In this document: piece after piece, positions 1-10,884 of the stretch | Numbering within the stretch: the first letter of the stretch is position 1 | Layout: the number at the start of each line of letters is the position of its first letter | NCBI RefSeq assembly: GCF_010183535.1 | Contig: NC_071333.1 | Span: 1,240,001-1,304,000, forward strand | Origin: Caenorhabditis remanei | Lineage: Eukaryota > Nematoda > Chromadorea > Rhabditida > Rhabditidae | Length of the DNA stretch: 64,000 bases | Reading direction: 5' to 3' | The notes under the pieces: model-generated | Seen by the model: only the letters and a program-made list of their open reading frames with translations | Told to the model about the DNA's origin: nothing | Databases searched by the model: none | Position numbers and translations under genes: made by a program

Positions 1-334
1 GCTATGAGATCGTCTATTGGTCTGCGGCACGAGTGGTCCGCTTTGGTTGAAATCCACTGGAGGAGGAGTGTGTGGACCTCTTGTCTCCGCGGTCACCATC
101 TCTTCGTTCTCTACCTCTAATTGAAGCACCTGTTCCTGGTGTGAAGCCATCTGTAATAATCTGATTACCAAATGGTTGTGGCTAGCACAGTTTCAGATAT
201 AAGAATGACCGAAATACACGTATATTGGCTTAATAAGAAGCGGTTATTTGTGACCATTTCATGATGATGGTAAGAACAGGTTATCGATAAGAGTGTTTAA
301 TTGAGAACAAATATATGGGGGGTTTAACAGTAGA

Positions 335-340
335 TTTATT
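335..340 (-). terminator. AATAAA polyadenylation signal
   Basis: AATAAA on the minus strand, about 30 nt past the TAG stop of the 201 aa gene, supports that stop as the true gene end. Confidence 0.5.
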
Positions 341-367
341 GAGTTTTCCGCGGGATGCGTACTCGCT

Positions 368-1578
368 CTATTGCCCTCCGCGGGTCCCGTCTTCTTCCAT
401 GTTCGTCGACTTTGGTGTCTCCGGCAACTGGTTGACCAGAAGGTCTAGTTTCAGCTCAATCGACTCCATTTTGTCTACGAGTTTGTTGAAGTCGTACTGG
501 AAGTTGTTGCGGGGGCGGCGGAATCTGCCTGGAATGAATAGCTTTTGTTTTCTTTGCCTTATTTTGCTATCTTTCTAACCTTGTCCTCTTTGCTCTTCTT
601 TATGATCCGCGGATCGTTCCAGAGCTACAGCCATGCGAGCGGTTGAGATGTCGATGTTATGCAGGAGCTTCTCGACACGGTCTCTGTTGATCGTGACTTG
701 TTGACTCGCTTTGATGTTCTCAGCCGCGGCTAAAAGGAGTATGGTTATATGGGTATCTCTTTGCCATTTATGTACCTTCTTTGGTGGCGGTAGGCCATTG
801 AGTGAGTTGTGATCCGCGGGTCGAAAGACTTTTGTTCTCGTCCTCATCCGAATCGGAGAAGAATGGGAATTCCATCAATTCGACGCGACGATTGCAACCG
901 CGGATCGAGCATTTCACGTGTCTGCCGCCGCGGGTCAGTTCTTTGTCCCGGATCTGGAAATAGCAATATTTAATAACATTATCGTTATTTTATTGAGAAT
1001 TTTATCCCATTTTTGGTTAGAATTAGCATTTTTATTGATTTTTTCAGTTTATATGTACTCATACAGTGTTGAAATTCGAGAATTTGTGACATTTCCGCCA
1101 AAAAAGTGGTAAAGATGACCTATACTTGGGAAGTACTGGCTTCTATCTCACTATATTTTTTGGATTTTGTCTTAAATCGATGTATTTTATCGATTTTTGG
1201 CTCGAAAAACTGCCTTTTTGAACATTTTTGGCTGAAAATCAAGGATTTTGGCTGGAAAGCTATCGATTTTTCGGCGACAGGCTCTTATTTAACGTTTTAG
1301 TTCCTTTGGTTAGGATTTTTGACGAATTAGCACACTTTTGGTGTAGCCAGCCGACATTCCGATAATTTTCAGACGAAATTAACGGATTTTTTTTGAGTTT
1401 TTCTCGAATTTTCTCGAATTTTTTGTATAATTTTTTGTTATTTTTATGAATAAGTACTCACTGGGCTCACAGCGACCGCTGGCTTGACGATTTGTGGGAC
1501 TTCGTAGTTGTCTGAAGACATTATTTCCGATCGTGGCCGCGGGTCGTAGAGTTGAGGTTTTTCGTCGGACGAATTCAT
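368..1578 (-). CDS. Four-exon gene, unrecognised 201 aa protein
   Basis: The exons (minus strand) are 1578-1462, 953-776, 729-580 and 528-368. They sum to 606 nt, exactly 202 codons with the stop. Donors (GTGAGT, GTACAT, GTTAGA) and acceptors (TTTCCAG, TTTTAG, ATTCCAG) are canonical and the two short introns are 46-51 nt. An AATAAA signal (complement of 335-340) follows the stop by about 30 nt. An acceptor-like ATTTCAG lies just upstream of the ATG, so the mRNA may be trans-spliced. The protein starts MNSSDEKPQL, has a short basic stretch with two cysteines (VKCSIRGCNRRVEL), an acidic serine patch (FFSDSDEDENKS), and a C-terminal part rich in K/E/L that looks helical. I recognise no family. 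The CCGCGG motif block overlaps the exons and encodes TRG or DPR tripeptides. It could be a host gene or part of a mobile element. Confidence 0.6.
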
Positions 1579-2820
1579 TGTTTTTCACTGAAATTACATT
1601 CAGAATTATTTTTATATTGGTATTTTTCAAGAAATCTCACGAAAAATTAACGACATGACGGAAATACACGAAAAGAATTTTAGGCCGAGCGCGAAATTAC
1701 TTAATTCCGGTTGCGCGTAAGCTCATGTGTATCATGGTCCGCAGTGACACGCGCATTGCGTACAATGGCTCGCGCACTGCGTACCGTAGTCCGATTTAAC
1801 CAATAATTAGGTGTCGATTTACGGAGACTCAAGAATGAGTGATTTGGAGCATTCCGATGTCGGAATTTGCTCTTTTTATGGAAATTTGATTTGAAAAATC
1901 GCTCTTCGCACAAAAATGTGACTTATTGAGACAATTTTTATAGGTTTTGTAGATATTTTTAGGTTACCCGATGGGATTTTGTCACGGCCGCCAACCGATC
2001 GATTTATCGTTTTATCAGCTCTTTTACTCCACCGTTTTCGTGGTTTTCCATGGGGAAAACACGATTTATACGGATTATATTACGAGTTTGAGACTGCGAC
2101 GGCTAAATTTATATTGCGAATATCCTTCGTTACTTCTGCTATGCAGTTTTTCAGCTCCTTGACGATGATTTCTTCTTGTTTGACAGTGTTGTAGTCGAGT
2201 TTGAAGATATTTCAGCCGCGGATCGAGATGTTTGGAAGCAGAAGACGAGAATATCGCGAATATAAAAGAATTTGACGAGAATTTTTGAAATTTTTTAGAA
2301 TTTTTTATAGTTTTGGATGGATCAGTGTATTCTGATGCCACGATTGCTGTTCACTAGCCTTGAATTTTTCAGAAAGGGAAGCCGACTCGGTTCTTTTTAC
2401 AGTTAGCGCCGCTCTCGTTTCGATTCTTGCTCATAGACGTAAAATAGCCTAATTGAGCGATTTCCGGCTTACTTCTGGGAAGTTCTACGGACGAATCGAT
2501 AAATCGGAGGACGTGTCACTGGCCAATCATTACTAGAATGAACGGTCGTTATGCACCATGTGGAGGCGGGCCTTTAATGCGGTCGGAGACAGACCCGCTC
2601 CGGATAAAATCTTCCCTAACTGGATAAAATGTGAGAATAACGGCTATAAGTGTGAGGATGAGCAATGTGACAACAGAACACAAGTTTTAAGACAATGATC
2701 CATTTATTTACGAAAGATTTGGATAAATTTAAGAGAGATAATTTTATATTTAGGAGAAGCGTCCTGCTGGATGTGCCGCGGGTCGATTAGTAGACAAATG
2801 AGCGGTCACAACCGCGGATC
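378..2820 (+). repeat. Nine copies of CCGCGGRTC, same orientation
   Basis: Copies start at 378, 607, 814, 898, 928, 1537, 2216, 2776 and 2812. They read CCGCGGGTC or CCGCGGATC. Variants of the core occur at 346 and 724. They lie in exons, introns and intergenic sequence alike, so they are not explained by one protein repeat. The core is a palindrome, but the flanking RTC gives every copy the same direction. The motif is essentially absent from the other 61 kb as far as I could see by eye. Confidence 0.75.
2079..2216 (-). pseudogene. Exon-like remnant resembling the 201 aa gene
   Basis: The minus strand has a short open frame ending at about 2079. Its pattern (NIFKLDYN then KQEEIIVKELK) resembles the start of the last exon of the 201 aa gene (NNFQYDFN then KMESIELKL). 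A CCGCGG motif sits at its upstream edge. An in-frame stop just upstream and no clear acceptor suggest a relic. The similarity is weak and judged by eye. Confidence 0.25.
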
Positions 2821-3240
2821 GCTTGAATTGGCCTAAAGGGCCCAAAAGGGTGGAGATTTAGGAATTTCCTAGCGTCAGTACGCGCTAAAGTGGCTAGAAA
2901 TAGTCCTGGAAAATTATAAGGATCTATTTCGCCGGAAGACTCTCTCACTCTCACGCATTCTACCCAAAAAGTAGGTGAACGGTCCTCTCTCGTTGTACGA
3001 GATTGGTATAAGATGCGCGGTCGACCGCTACGCGGACACGCGTCGCGGCCGCCGACAACGAAATAATGTTGATGCGGAGGAGAGTAGATGAGCGATAGAG
3101 CGTGTTTACTGACAAAAGGGAATTAAGAGCGGTAATTTGAATTATAATTATTTGAATATTCCTGATAACAGGAGATTAAAAAGAGATAAATAAAGTGAAT
3201 TAGTGAACAGATTGGAACAATATTGAAATAAGAGATTAGT

Positions 3241-3299
3241 AAGGCGATGATGAGCCTAGTTTTGCGGGGAAAACCATGTGGGGCTCATCATTCAGCCTT
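3241..3299. repeat. Long hairpin (inverted repeat)
   Basis: GATGATGAGCC at 3246-3256 pairs with GGCTCATCATT at 3282-3292. A further AAGGC/GCCTT pairing (3241-3245 with 3295-3299) follows a two-base bulge. The loop is about 25 nt. Just to the right lies GTTGTCGACAA and then GTTGACAAC (about 3303-3343), terminal-like sequence that could belong to a mobile element. Confidence 0.5.
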
Positions 3300-3343
3300 T
3301 CAGTTGTCGACAATTTTGTCTTTAGGGAAATAGTTGACAACAC

Positions 3344-6300
3344 CCTACACTGACACGTTTAACGCTCCTCTCCAACGCTTTCAATTTTCCAAAAAAAAAC
3401 TGAAAAAAAGAAAGATCGCATTTGAAAAAGAATATAAATCGTGAAAAGTGATAAACTTTCAAAAAAGAGAACAAAAATGAAAAAAGACGTTTCAATGTAT
3501 AGTCTCGAATGGAAAAGGGAGGTGAGGAAAAGTGACGAGTGCGAATGATTTTTTTGTTTTATAGTTCCACCGTGTCCTCTCTCCGACACCCCGCTTCTTT
3601 TTTCGGTGAATGTGAAAACTGAAAATTTGAAGAAAAAAAAAAGAGAAAACGGGAAGACGCTCTAAAATGTTTTGATTTTTGAGAACCCAAAACGTAGCTA
3701 AATCAGATATGAGAAAGGTCAGAACAATAATGATGATAGGAAGTTCAAAATCTAAAAACCGGCAAACATTTGAATTTCCAAGAAGTGGAGAGAATAAACT
3801 AGTTCGAGTGAATAGCTCTTCGCTTGTTGAATTTTCTGATTTCATACTATATGAGAAATGTGGAAAATTATCATACAAAATTGGCAGATCTTCTTTGCCT
3901 GTTAATCAAAAGGGCTATTTGACGCGATCTATGAATCTTCATCTTTAAAAGTGTATATTTTATAAATCAATCAAATACAGTAATTCAAAGGCACTGACCT
4001 TTTTCAAGAGAGGGTATTGATCTTTTTTGTGATATCTTAGAAAGTCTTTCGACATTTTCTTCTGGAAAAGTCAATTTGTGGAAAGTTATAAAACTAGAAA
4101 CAAATTCTCGAAAAACATTGAGACTTCATACTGTACATTTTTCTCATAAATTTTTTCTTCCACCATTCCCGAAATTCAGACATTTTACACTTTTGGTTTT
4201 CTTCTCAAATTTAAAAACGGGTTCTGTTAACTTTTCCGCTCTGAGTTTTGTAATAATTAAGAAAAGAAGAAAAGTTAAAGCACGTGTGTAATTTAACTGC
4301 TATTGTGTGCCCGGCCTTATTTCTTTCTAACTTTGAAAACGTTCCTGTTTTATTGCAACCTAAAGTCCGTAGATTTTTAAAAACTTTTTGTAAGAGGTCT
4401 GCTTGGAACATGTTTTTTTGGAGCGTACGAAATTTTATTGCTTGTTTTGCTATGTCTTATTTCAAAACTATCATGGACCGAACAACAATTGTTTATCATA
4501 CTTTCAAATTTTCAAAAACTGAAAAACAGCATGTGGTGTTAAGTTTCACCAGGACAACAGTTATGCCAAAGACTCTCATCTCACAGATATCTTGTGGGTG
4601 TGTAAACTTAAACTCCAATCGTAAATGATAAATGGTCACACTTGTGGTGATAAATTTTAGCCTGGCGCCAGATCATCTCCTATCATCTATTTTTTACCGG
4701 AAAAAAGTAGATGGCAGGTGTTGTGTTAAATCAAAATAGCACCATTTTATGGAACCATTTCGTGAACTTGAGATCATATAAGACATTCCCTGTAAGACTA
4801 GCATCAAAAGATGTGGGCCTAGAGCTTGTATGCATTGTACAGCCTAGAAATTGAAGTCGAACATACTGTAGATTTTTACTAACCCATACAAAAAGTTTTG
4901 CACTCGGGCTCCGGGGGTACGATAGTACTGTAGGTTCTCACAAAGCAAAAACTTGTTTTTTTTGTTTTCGACCGTTCAAAGATTTCGAGCAAAAACTACA
5001 CTAACGCTATTCATTTCAATCCAAAAATTACAGCGTTCTACGATCGAAAGCATAAAATTTCATTTTCGATTTTTGAGCACCTACAGTACTACCGTAACCC
5101 AAAGTTGGAGATCAAATTTCGGCATATATACTGTTACTCTGTTTTTATAAAAATCTCGCTCTAGGGCTCACAACACTTGTTCTCATAGTTTCATTGAGAA
5201 TACAGACAAACGGAGTTGAGAATATGCTACTATGGGGCGACTAAAACTAGTCTTTTTCCAAATAGACATCACTAACTTTGAAAATCTAATTTTTTCTCGT
5301 TTTTTACTTATTTTTTACACTACTTTGGGTACTCGAACTTCCTACCTACATTTTCAATCTTCCATTTTGTTTCGAAGAAAGTTCGTTGTCCTCGCCGCTA
5401 TGAACTATATAAAAACCTCGGACAGGTTCCCGTCACCATGTTTTAAAAACACGACTTTCGACAGTGTCAAACCTTCTCCAATTGCGTTTCAGAAAATTGT
5501 CTCTCCAACATTAGAATCGGCGTATTAAAATGCGTTCTTACACCTCCTAGTGTGATTTGAAATTAGTTGACCCTTTCTCTCGTCTTTGTTCGGTTGGTCG
5601 GTTCAAAAAAAAAAGAGGAACCCACAAAAAAAGGCAAAATATTGTATTCAGAATTGCGTAGATTATGCAAAAAGTGGATCACGGAGTTGTAGACATGACG
5701 AAATGTCAAAATTCAAGAAATTACACTATCACGAAGATTGTTTTTATTATTGTGAAAAATATATAAGTTTGCCAGTAATCTCTCAATCCGCCTTCAGAAA
5801 CCACCAAATAACTTTTTAGAGCCCTACAACCAGTTTTTCAAAGCGCTCGTTTTGCCTATCGTAACATATAAATCTAATATGATAGGTTTTCTGAATTGAT
5901 TGTATTGGACGTCAAAAGTATTGGAAATAATTCTGACTGAAAATCAGAAAAAAAAACGAAATAATGTAGTTAGCACCAAGAATATCCTAATTCTAGAGAC
6001 ATGGGTAGGAAGGAACAAATGTCGGTAGGGAAAATGATACTGTAAGCATCAATCAATGTATGTAAGGTAAATGTGAAGTAAAAGCAATGCGGGTAGCTGG
6101 CACATGTTAAAAAGTTTTTGGACTGGAAACTAAGACAGTTGGTATACTGTAGGTCTATGTTCCTCAGCTTCACATTCTGAGTGTAATATCACACGTTGAG
6201 CGCCAATTGCTTGGGAGAAAGTTTTTTTGTATGTGAAAAAAGAAGGGATGACCAGCACAACTTTTTGAGAGATATGATTCGTTTGTAAATTGTAACAGGC

Positions 6301-6959
6301 GAGTTCGAAGGGTTGAAAGAGACGGGAAAATGATGAATGTTTTGATGTAACTCAGCAAACTTTTCCTGGATCAAATTGAATCAAGGAACCTTATGGTTGC
6401 GAGATCTATCTGATTTCAGAAGATGCTCTGGAACGTAAATTCTAAAACAAAATTTATCGGTAACTAAAGTTCTTCCTTATCTTCAACCACTAAAAATAGA
6501 CCATGCGGTAAAAAGAGCCACGAACAATGAAAAATTGTTCATGATAAGAAAAGTACACTCAACAGCAAATCAAGTGAAAATTTCAGAACTGATAATGAAA
6601 AAAAGTAGCAGGCAAAATTTGAGTGATGTGAGAGAGTACATATAACTCGAGGTTTAATAAATAATGGGAATTCTCCTGTTATCAAATAAAAAATACTTGC
6701 TTTTTCAAATGAATCCAACTTCGAAAAGACGCGGTGGAGGAATCAGATGTTTGACTCAATTTTTCTTGAAGATCATGGTTAGGAGAAAGAGCATGATTAG
6801 GAAACAACTGGACACACCGCGTCCCATACCGGTAGGTCATGAAAACCTGTTTTGGCAACTTTGTCAGAGTCTATGATAATTATTTAGTGTACTATACAAA
6901 CAATCCTTATTATTTTGAATTTTTCCATTGCAACTTTTCTAACAAAATATGAGCTAGTT
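3344..6959. other. No supported gene
   Basis: Several open frames up to 114 codons occur, but none has splice sites, homology I recognise or codon bias to support it. The sequence is AT-rich with scattered fragments of the TACTGTAG type, which are common in nematode dispersed repeats. Confidence 0.5.
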
Positions 6960-7240
6960 ACCGATATTAACCCGTAGCGTTAGTTGAGAGATGGATGTAC
7001 GTATGTACTAGTAGAGTGTAAAGAAGAAAAAAGGGCAAACGTTCAGTTGCATCTTCCGACCATTTGCGCCGGCGCCACGCCCTCTTCTGAGCGAGAGAGG
7101 TGGAGCAAGGGAGTGAATGATGGAATGGAAAACGAAATTGCGAGCTAGACGAAAGAAGGCCGGGAGAAACTGAGACGGCTCTGGTGAGGTCGAAGTCCTT
7201 TTTTGGGAAAAAAGTTCCAAAGAAAAAAAGGAGAATCAGA
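6960..7240 (+). repeat. Dispersed repeat C, copy 1
   Basis: This block shares long near-identical stretches with 16900-17130, including GCGCCGGCGCCACGCCCTCT followed by TCTGAGCGAGAG, and the AAAAAGGGCAAA and CATCTTCCGACCA segments. Both copies are in the same orientation. The GC-rich core stands out from the AT-rich surroundings. No coding potential is evident. Confidence 0.7.
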
Positions 7241-7659
7241 AATGAGATTGGTCCGAACGATTAGAAAATTTAAAGAGAAAAAATATGAAATCGATTTTTG
7301 AAAGTATGTAATTAACTAAATTTTCATAACGTTGATTAAGCCAGGGATGATGCAAGACCTAACTGAGCTAGTAATATCCTGCATGGAGAAATCGTGGATC
7401 TGATTTGACTAATGCAAGTGTTTTGAATTCGTTCTCCCATTTTGAGTAGTAGTGTCGTCCGAATCTGAATATCCTGCTACAATTTTGGGTCAGGGGTACT
7501 GTAGTTTTCTGATCAGACTGTAATGATCCCAACTCTCACCGGCATTCTAATAATCCTGTAATATATGTTTCTCACTCATCACATTTGTTATTTCTCTCAA
7601 TTATCTGTTCGTGGGTTAAGCACCAATTGTTCGTGATAAAGTGTTATTTTGAAAGTGTG

Positions 7660-8400
7660 AACTGAGCGATTTGTGATAGGTACTGCCATGACAGGTGTGT
7701 TTTGAAAAAGTGTCCTCTAGGTTTATTGAATAAATGTATAAAACATAGATTGAAACGCTCGAGATCAGGAAATAACGAAATGTAGTTTTCTCGTGATCAG
7801 GAATAACGAATGTAGTTTCCTAGATTTGAATTGCTGTCCATTTTTGTGCAAACAAATTAATCTGTATTCAATAATAGGTCATCTTCTTATTATCTAAAAC
7901 AGTTGAAAAATTGAAATGTTGAAACTCCAATTTGGTTATTACTTGACAATGAAATGTCGCTCTTAGAAGGTTGCAAGCATTCAGAACATCAAAAAATGCT
8001 CAGATACAGAAACAGAGATAGCAAAATTTTAGAACATTTTCTTTTTCCCAGCTCTTTTGCACTTTTTTATCCCTTCTCCTAGTTTTTATTCACAAGAGGA
8101 AAGACAAGGCAAAGTTTTGACATGTCTGTGTTTCTTCATGGCTCGATGTGTGTCAGAAAGGAACTTGTGCGGGATCTCTTCAAGCTAAACTATTTTTTAC
8201 AAATGTTCGAAACATGATCCAGTAATTTTGAAATCTTGAAGATTAACATTCCAATTACATTCGCGGTTGTTTTCAAAGTCGAATATGCACCTTGTGTATT
8301 CTTATAACGGCACATATGTATATTTTGACCTCAAACATAATGTTGTCTAGCTTTTTTTGTGGCGCCTAGTGTTCGAAATTAACGAAATGGTGCATGTAGA
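7660..8400 (+). repeat. Left arm of a distant inverted repeat
   Basis: The segment matches the reverse complement of about 31260-31720. Shared pieces are the CTGCCATGACAGGTGTG stretch (about 7682), the GACATGTCTGTGTTTCTTCA stretch (about 8119), TTCCAATTACAT, and TGTGGCGCCTAGTGTTCGAA (about 8358). The order of the pieces is kept, so this is one duplicated unit. The repeat-A copies that follow each arm are inverted in the same way. Confidence 0.65.
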
Positions 8401-9335
8401 GAAAATCCCCAATGATATTAAACAAAGGGGTCTGAAAGTTTTGGTGAAACGAAGACACTTGCGATAAACAACGGGATCCTTTGTTCCCAAACAAATCGGA
8501 TTGGAAGGAACGCACTCTTCTTATACATAAACCCAAACCCTGTCTTTTTTTGCAATGAATCCAGAGAAAAATTGTCACAACTTTCCACCATGAAATATTT
8601 ATGAACTCCTTCTCTGCGGTTCAGCAAGGATACCTCCATATTTTGACGTCCCAAAAACGGAAACAGGAAAGATCAAACTATTTCTTTCTAATGGCATGAG
8701 GCACCCAAGTTTTCGCTTCGTAAATCTTTATTTAGTGTTATGTTTTACTGAGAGAGCAGCTAGTGCGGAAACAATTATATTCACATGACAGCAGTTTGTG
8801 TTCGTTGATGATCACCTTATTGAAAGATGATGAAAGAAGAAAATGAGTCCGAAAAATTCTTGATTTAGTCCCCGACCACATCGAATTTTTGTTGCAGTTC
8901 CAGAGAAAAATTTCCCAATCCATCATAAATTATTCATGAACCTCTTCTCTCTTTCTCAATGAACTTAGAATATTTACCTCATCTAGTTGACGTGCCCAAT
9001 AAGAAAAAGTATCTATTTCTTTCTCTTCTTCTGAATGTCTATTCAGTTTGCAAAAAAAGAGAATTCCCTAAAAAGCTAGTCTGTTAAGATGGATCGCCAA
9101 ATTTCACGGCGAACCCTGTCCAAATTTGCTTTTTGTTTAGTTAATCTGCAAAAAAAATGCAAAACAGAAGTTTCAAGGAATAAAATAGAAAAGAAAAGAG
9201 AGATTTGAAATTGGAGAAGATGTCTGTTCTGTTTTCTCAAATGAACATTGCCCACTCTGTGGAGAAACTGTTGTCTCTGAAAGAAATGGACTTTTGGAGA
9301 AGGATAGAAAGGGGAAAACGGATAGAACGTGTGTC
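8400..9335 (+). repeat. Dispersed repeat A, copy 1 (two modules)
   Basis: Module 1 carries GGAAGGAACGCACTCTTCT, an ATTCATGAA-type block and TTGACGTCCC. Module 2 carries CGGAAACAATTA, TCATAAATTATTCATGAAC, TTGACGTGCCC, AATGTCTATTCAGTTTG and GATAGAACGTGTGTCTCTTT. The same modules recur near 10060, 17170, 17850 and 28490 in this direction, and inverted near 30560, 31760 and 32640. No transposase frame is visible, so it behaves like a non-autonomous mobile family. Confidence 0.7.
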
Positions 9336-9360
9336 TCTTTCTTTTTTTAGATCAAATATA

Positions 9361-9811
9361 CAGTACCGGACAAAAATGTAACAACTTTGGCTGTTTTCAG
9401 TGGAAAATGAAAAACTTTGACAGTGTATTTTGGTGTCACCTGATTGTCGATAAACACAATTATGTACTGGCTGAACAGAGCAAAAATGGTGCATAATTTT
9501 TGTAGTTGACCTTTTTTTTTATGGACACTATCTTGAAAGTTATATGTTGTCAAAGTGAAAATCTCCAAAATTTCACAAATTTGCATTGAAATTAGTCGAT
9601 TTCAGGGAGTAATGGGTTTCTTTACCTGTAACTTTCATGGTAGTGTCCATACAGAAAAATGGTCTACTACAAAAATGATGTACTATTCTTGTTCTGTTCA
9701 GCCGTACAAAATTGAGTTCATCGGACAATCAGCTGACACCGAAATATACTGTCAAAGTTGGTCATTTTCCACTGAAAACAGCCAAAGTTGATACCTTTTT
9801 GTCCGGTACTG
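9361..9811. mobile_element. Tc1/mariner-like MITE, 451 bp
   Basis: The element has terminal inverted repeats of about 45 bp, starting CAGTACCGGACAAAAA and containing TGGCTGTTTTCAGTGGAAA. TA dinucleotides flank both ends (9359-9360 and 9812-9813), the insertion signature of Tc1/mariner elements. It has no transposase frame. A second copy of 450 bp lies at 51608-52057. Confidence 0.85.
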
Positions 9812-10059
9812 TACATTGGGTTTGTAAAAAAAATTTTGAAATCATTTCCGTATCGCAAAAGGGTTATCTGGTTTTTTGGAGAGAATTTTATTATGATTTG
9901 AAAACGTCATGAGCTACGTCCAGTGTTTTTTTTTGTGAATTCGAATGTAACTCACACTATTCCTCTCACATTTGGCAAAATCTCGTTTTAACATGTACTA
10001 ACCTCAAACAGAAAGTTTTGGTTTATGCATGAGAAGAGTGCGTTCCTTTCACTCCCATT

Positions 10060-10540
10060 TGTTTTTTTAAAGGTTTTGGAACAGACAATAATGCTTATTT
10101 TGTTCCCAAACTAATCGGATTGAAAGAAACGCACTCTTCTCATGTTTCATACCAAACCCTGTCACTTTTTGCATCAAATCCAGAGAAAATTTGTCTCAAT
10201 CTACCACCATAAAATATTCATGAATGCCTTCTCTCACATTTAGTATGGAGACAACCATTTTTTGATGTCACCAAAAGGGCAATGTCTTCGTTTCTTTCCC
10301 TCCCTTCGAATGTCTATTCGGTTTCCCAAAAAAAAGAGAGAACATTTTCTGAATGGCGAGAGAGAAAAAGATGGATCGTTCAATTCCTCGAAAAGTCCTC
10401 CTCAAATTTAGATTTTCTTTGGTTAGGTTGTCAGAAAAATGAAATATGGTAGTTGCGAGGACGAAGAGAGGTCAGATGAGAATTGTGAAATTGGAGAAGA
10501 CTTCTGCTCAGTTTTTCTTAATGAGAGTTATACTAGGGTA
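10060..10540 (+). repeat. Dispersed repeat A, copy 2
   Basis: It contains the module-1 landmarks: TTTTGGAACAGACAATAATG, AATCGGATTGAAAGAAACGC, ATTCATGAATGCC and TTGATGTCACC, followed by the TGTCTATTCGG block. The stretch from here to 10884 holds nothing else I can support. Confidence 0.65.
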
Positions 10541-10884
10541 ACGGGAATATGAAACAATTCTAGAAAGTAGAAAATTTGGTGTAATAAGTTAGAGACAGAA
10601 ACGTTTTTTCTCTACCTTATATAGGTGATTTACATATTGATTCCCAAACACTATCCATAATAGTCACAGTTTTTCTGAGTTTGGTATAAAAAATCATATT
10701 GATTGTTTTGAATTGAAAAAAGGTTATTATATAAATTTGAAAAAATCTAAACACCGTAGGAATAATAGGAATTGGAGTGATAGTTAGATAGGAAGATTGA
10801 AAAAAGAAGAGATAAAGAATTATGAAAACCAGGAAACCGGCAGTGTAAGTAACCTTATTGGGAGCAGAGGAAACAAGTTGTGCA

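Noticed and set aside
4284..4628. 114-codon plus-strand open frame
   Set aside because: No splice context, no polyadenylation signal and no protein-like composition. Overlapping frames on the other strand are equally long.
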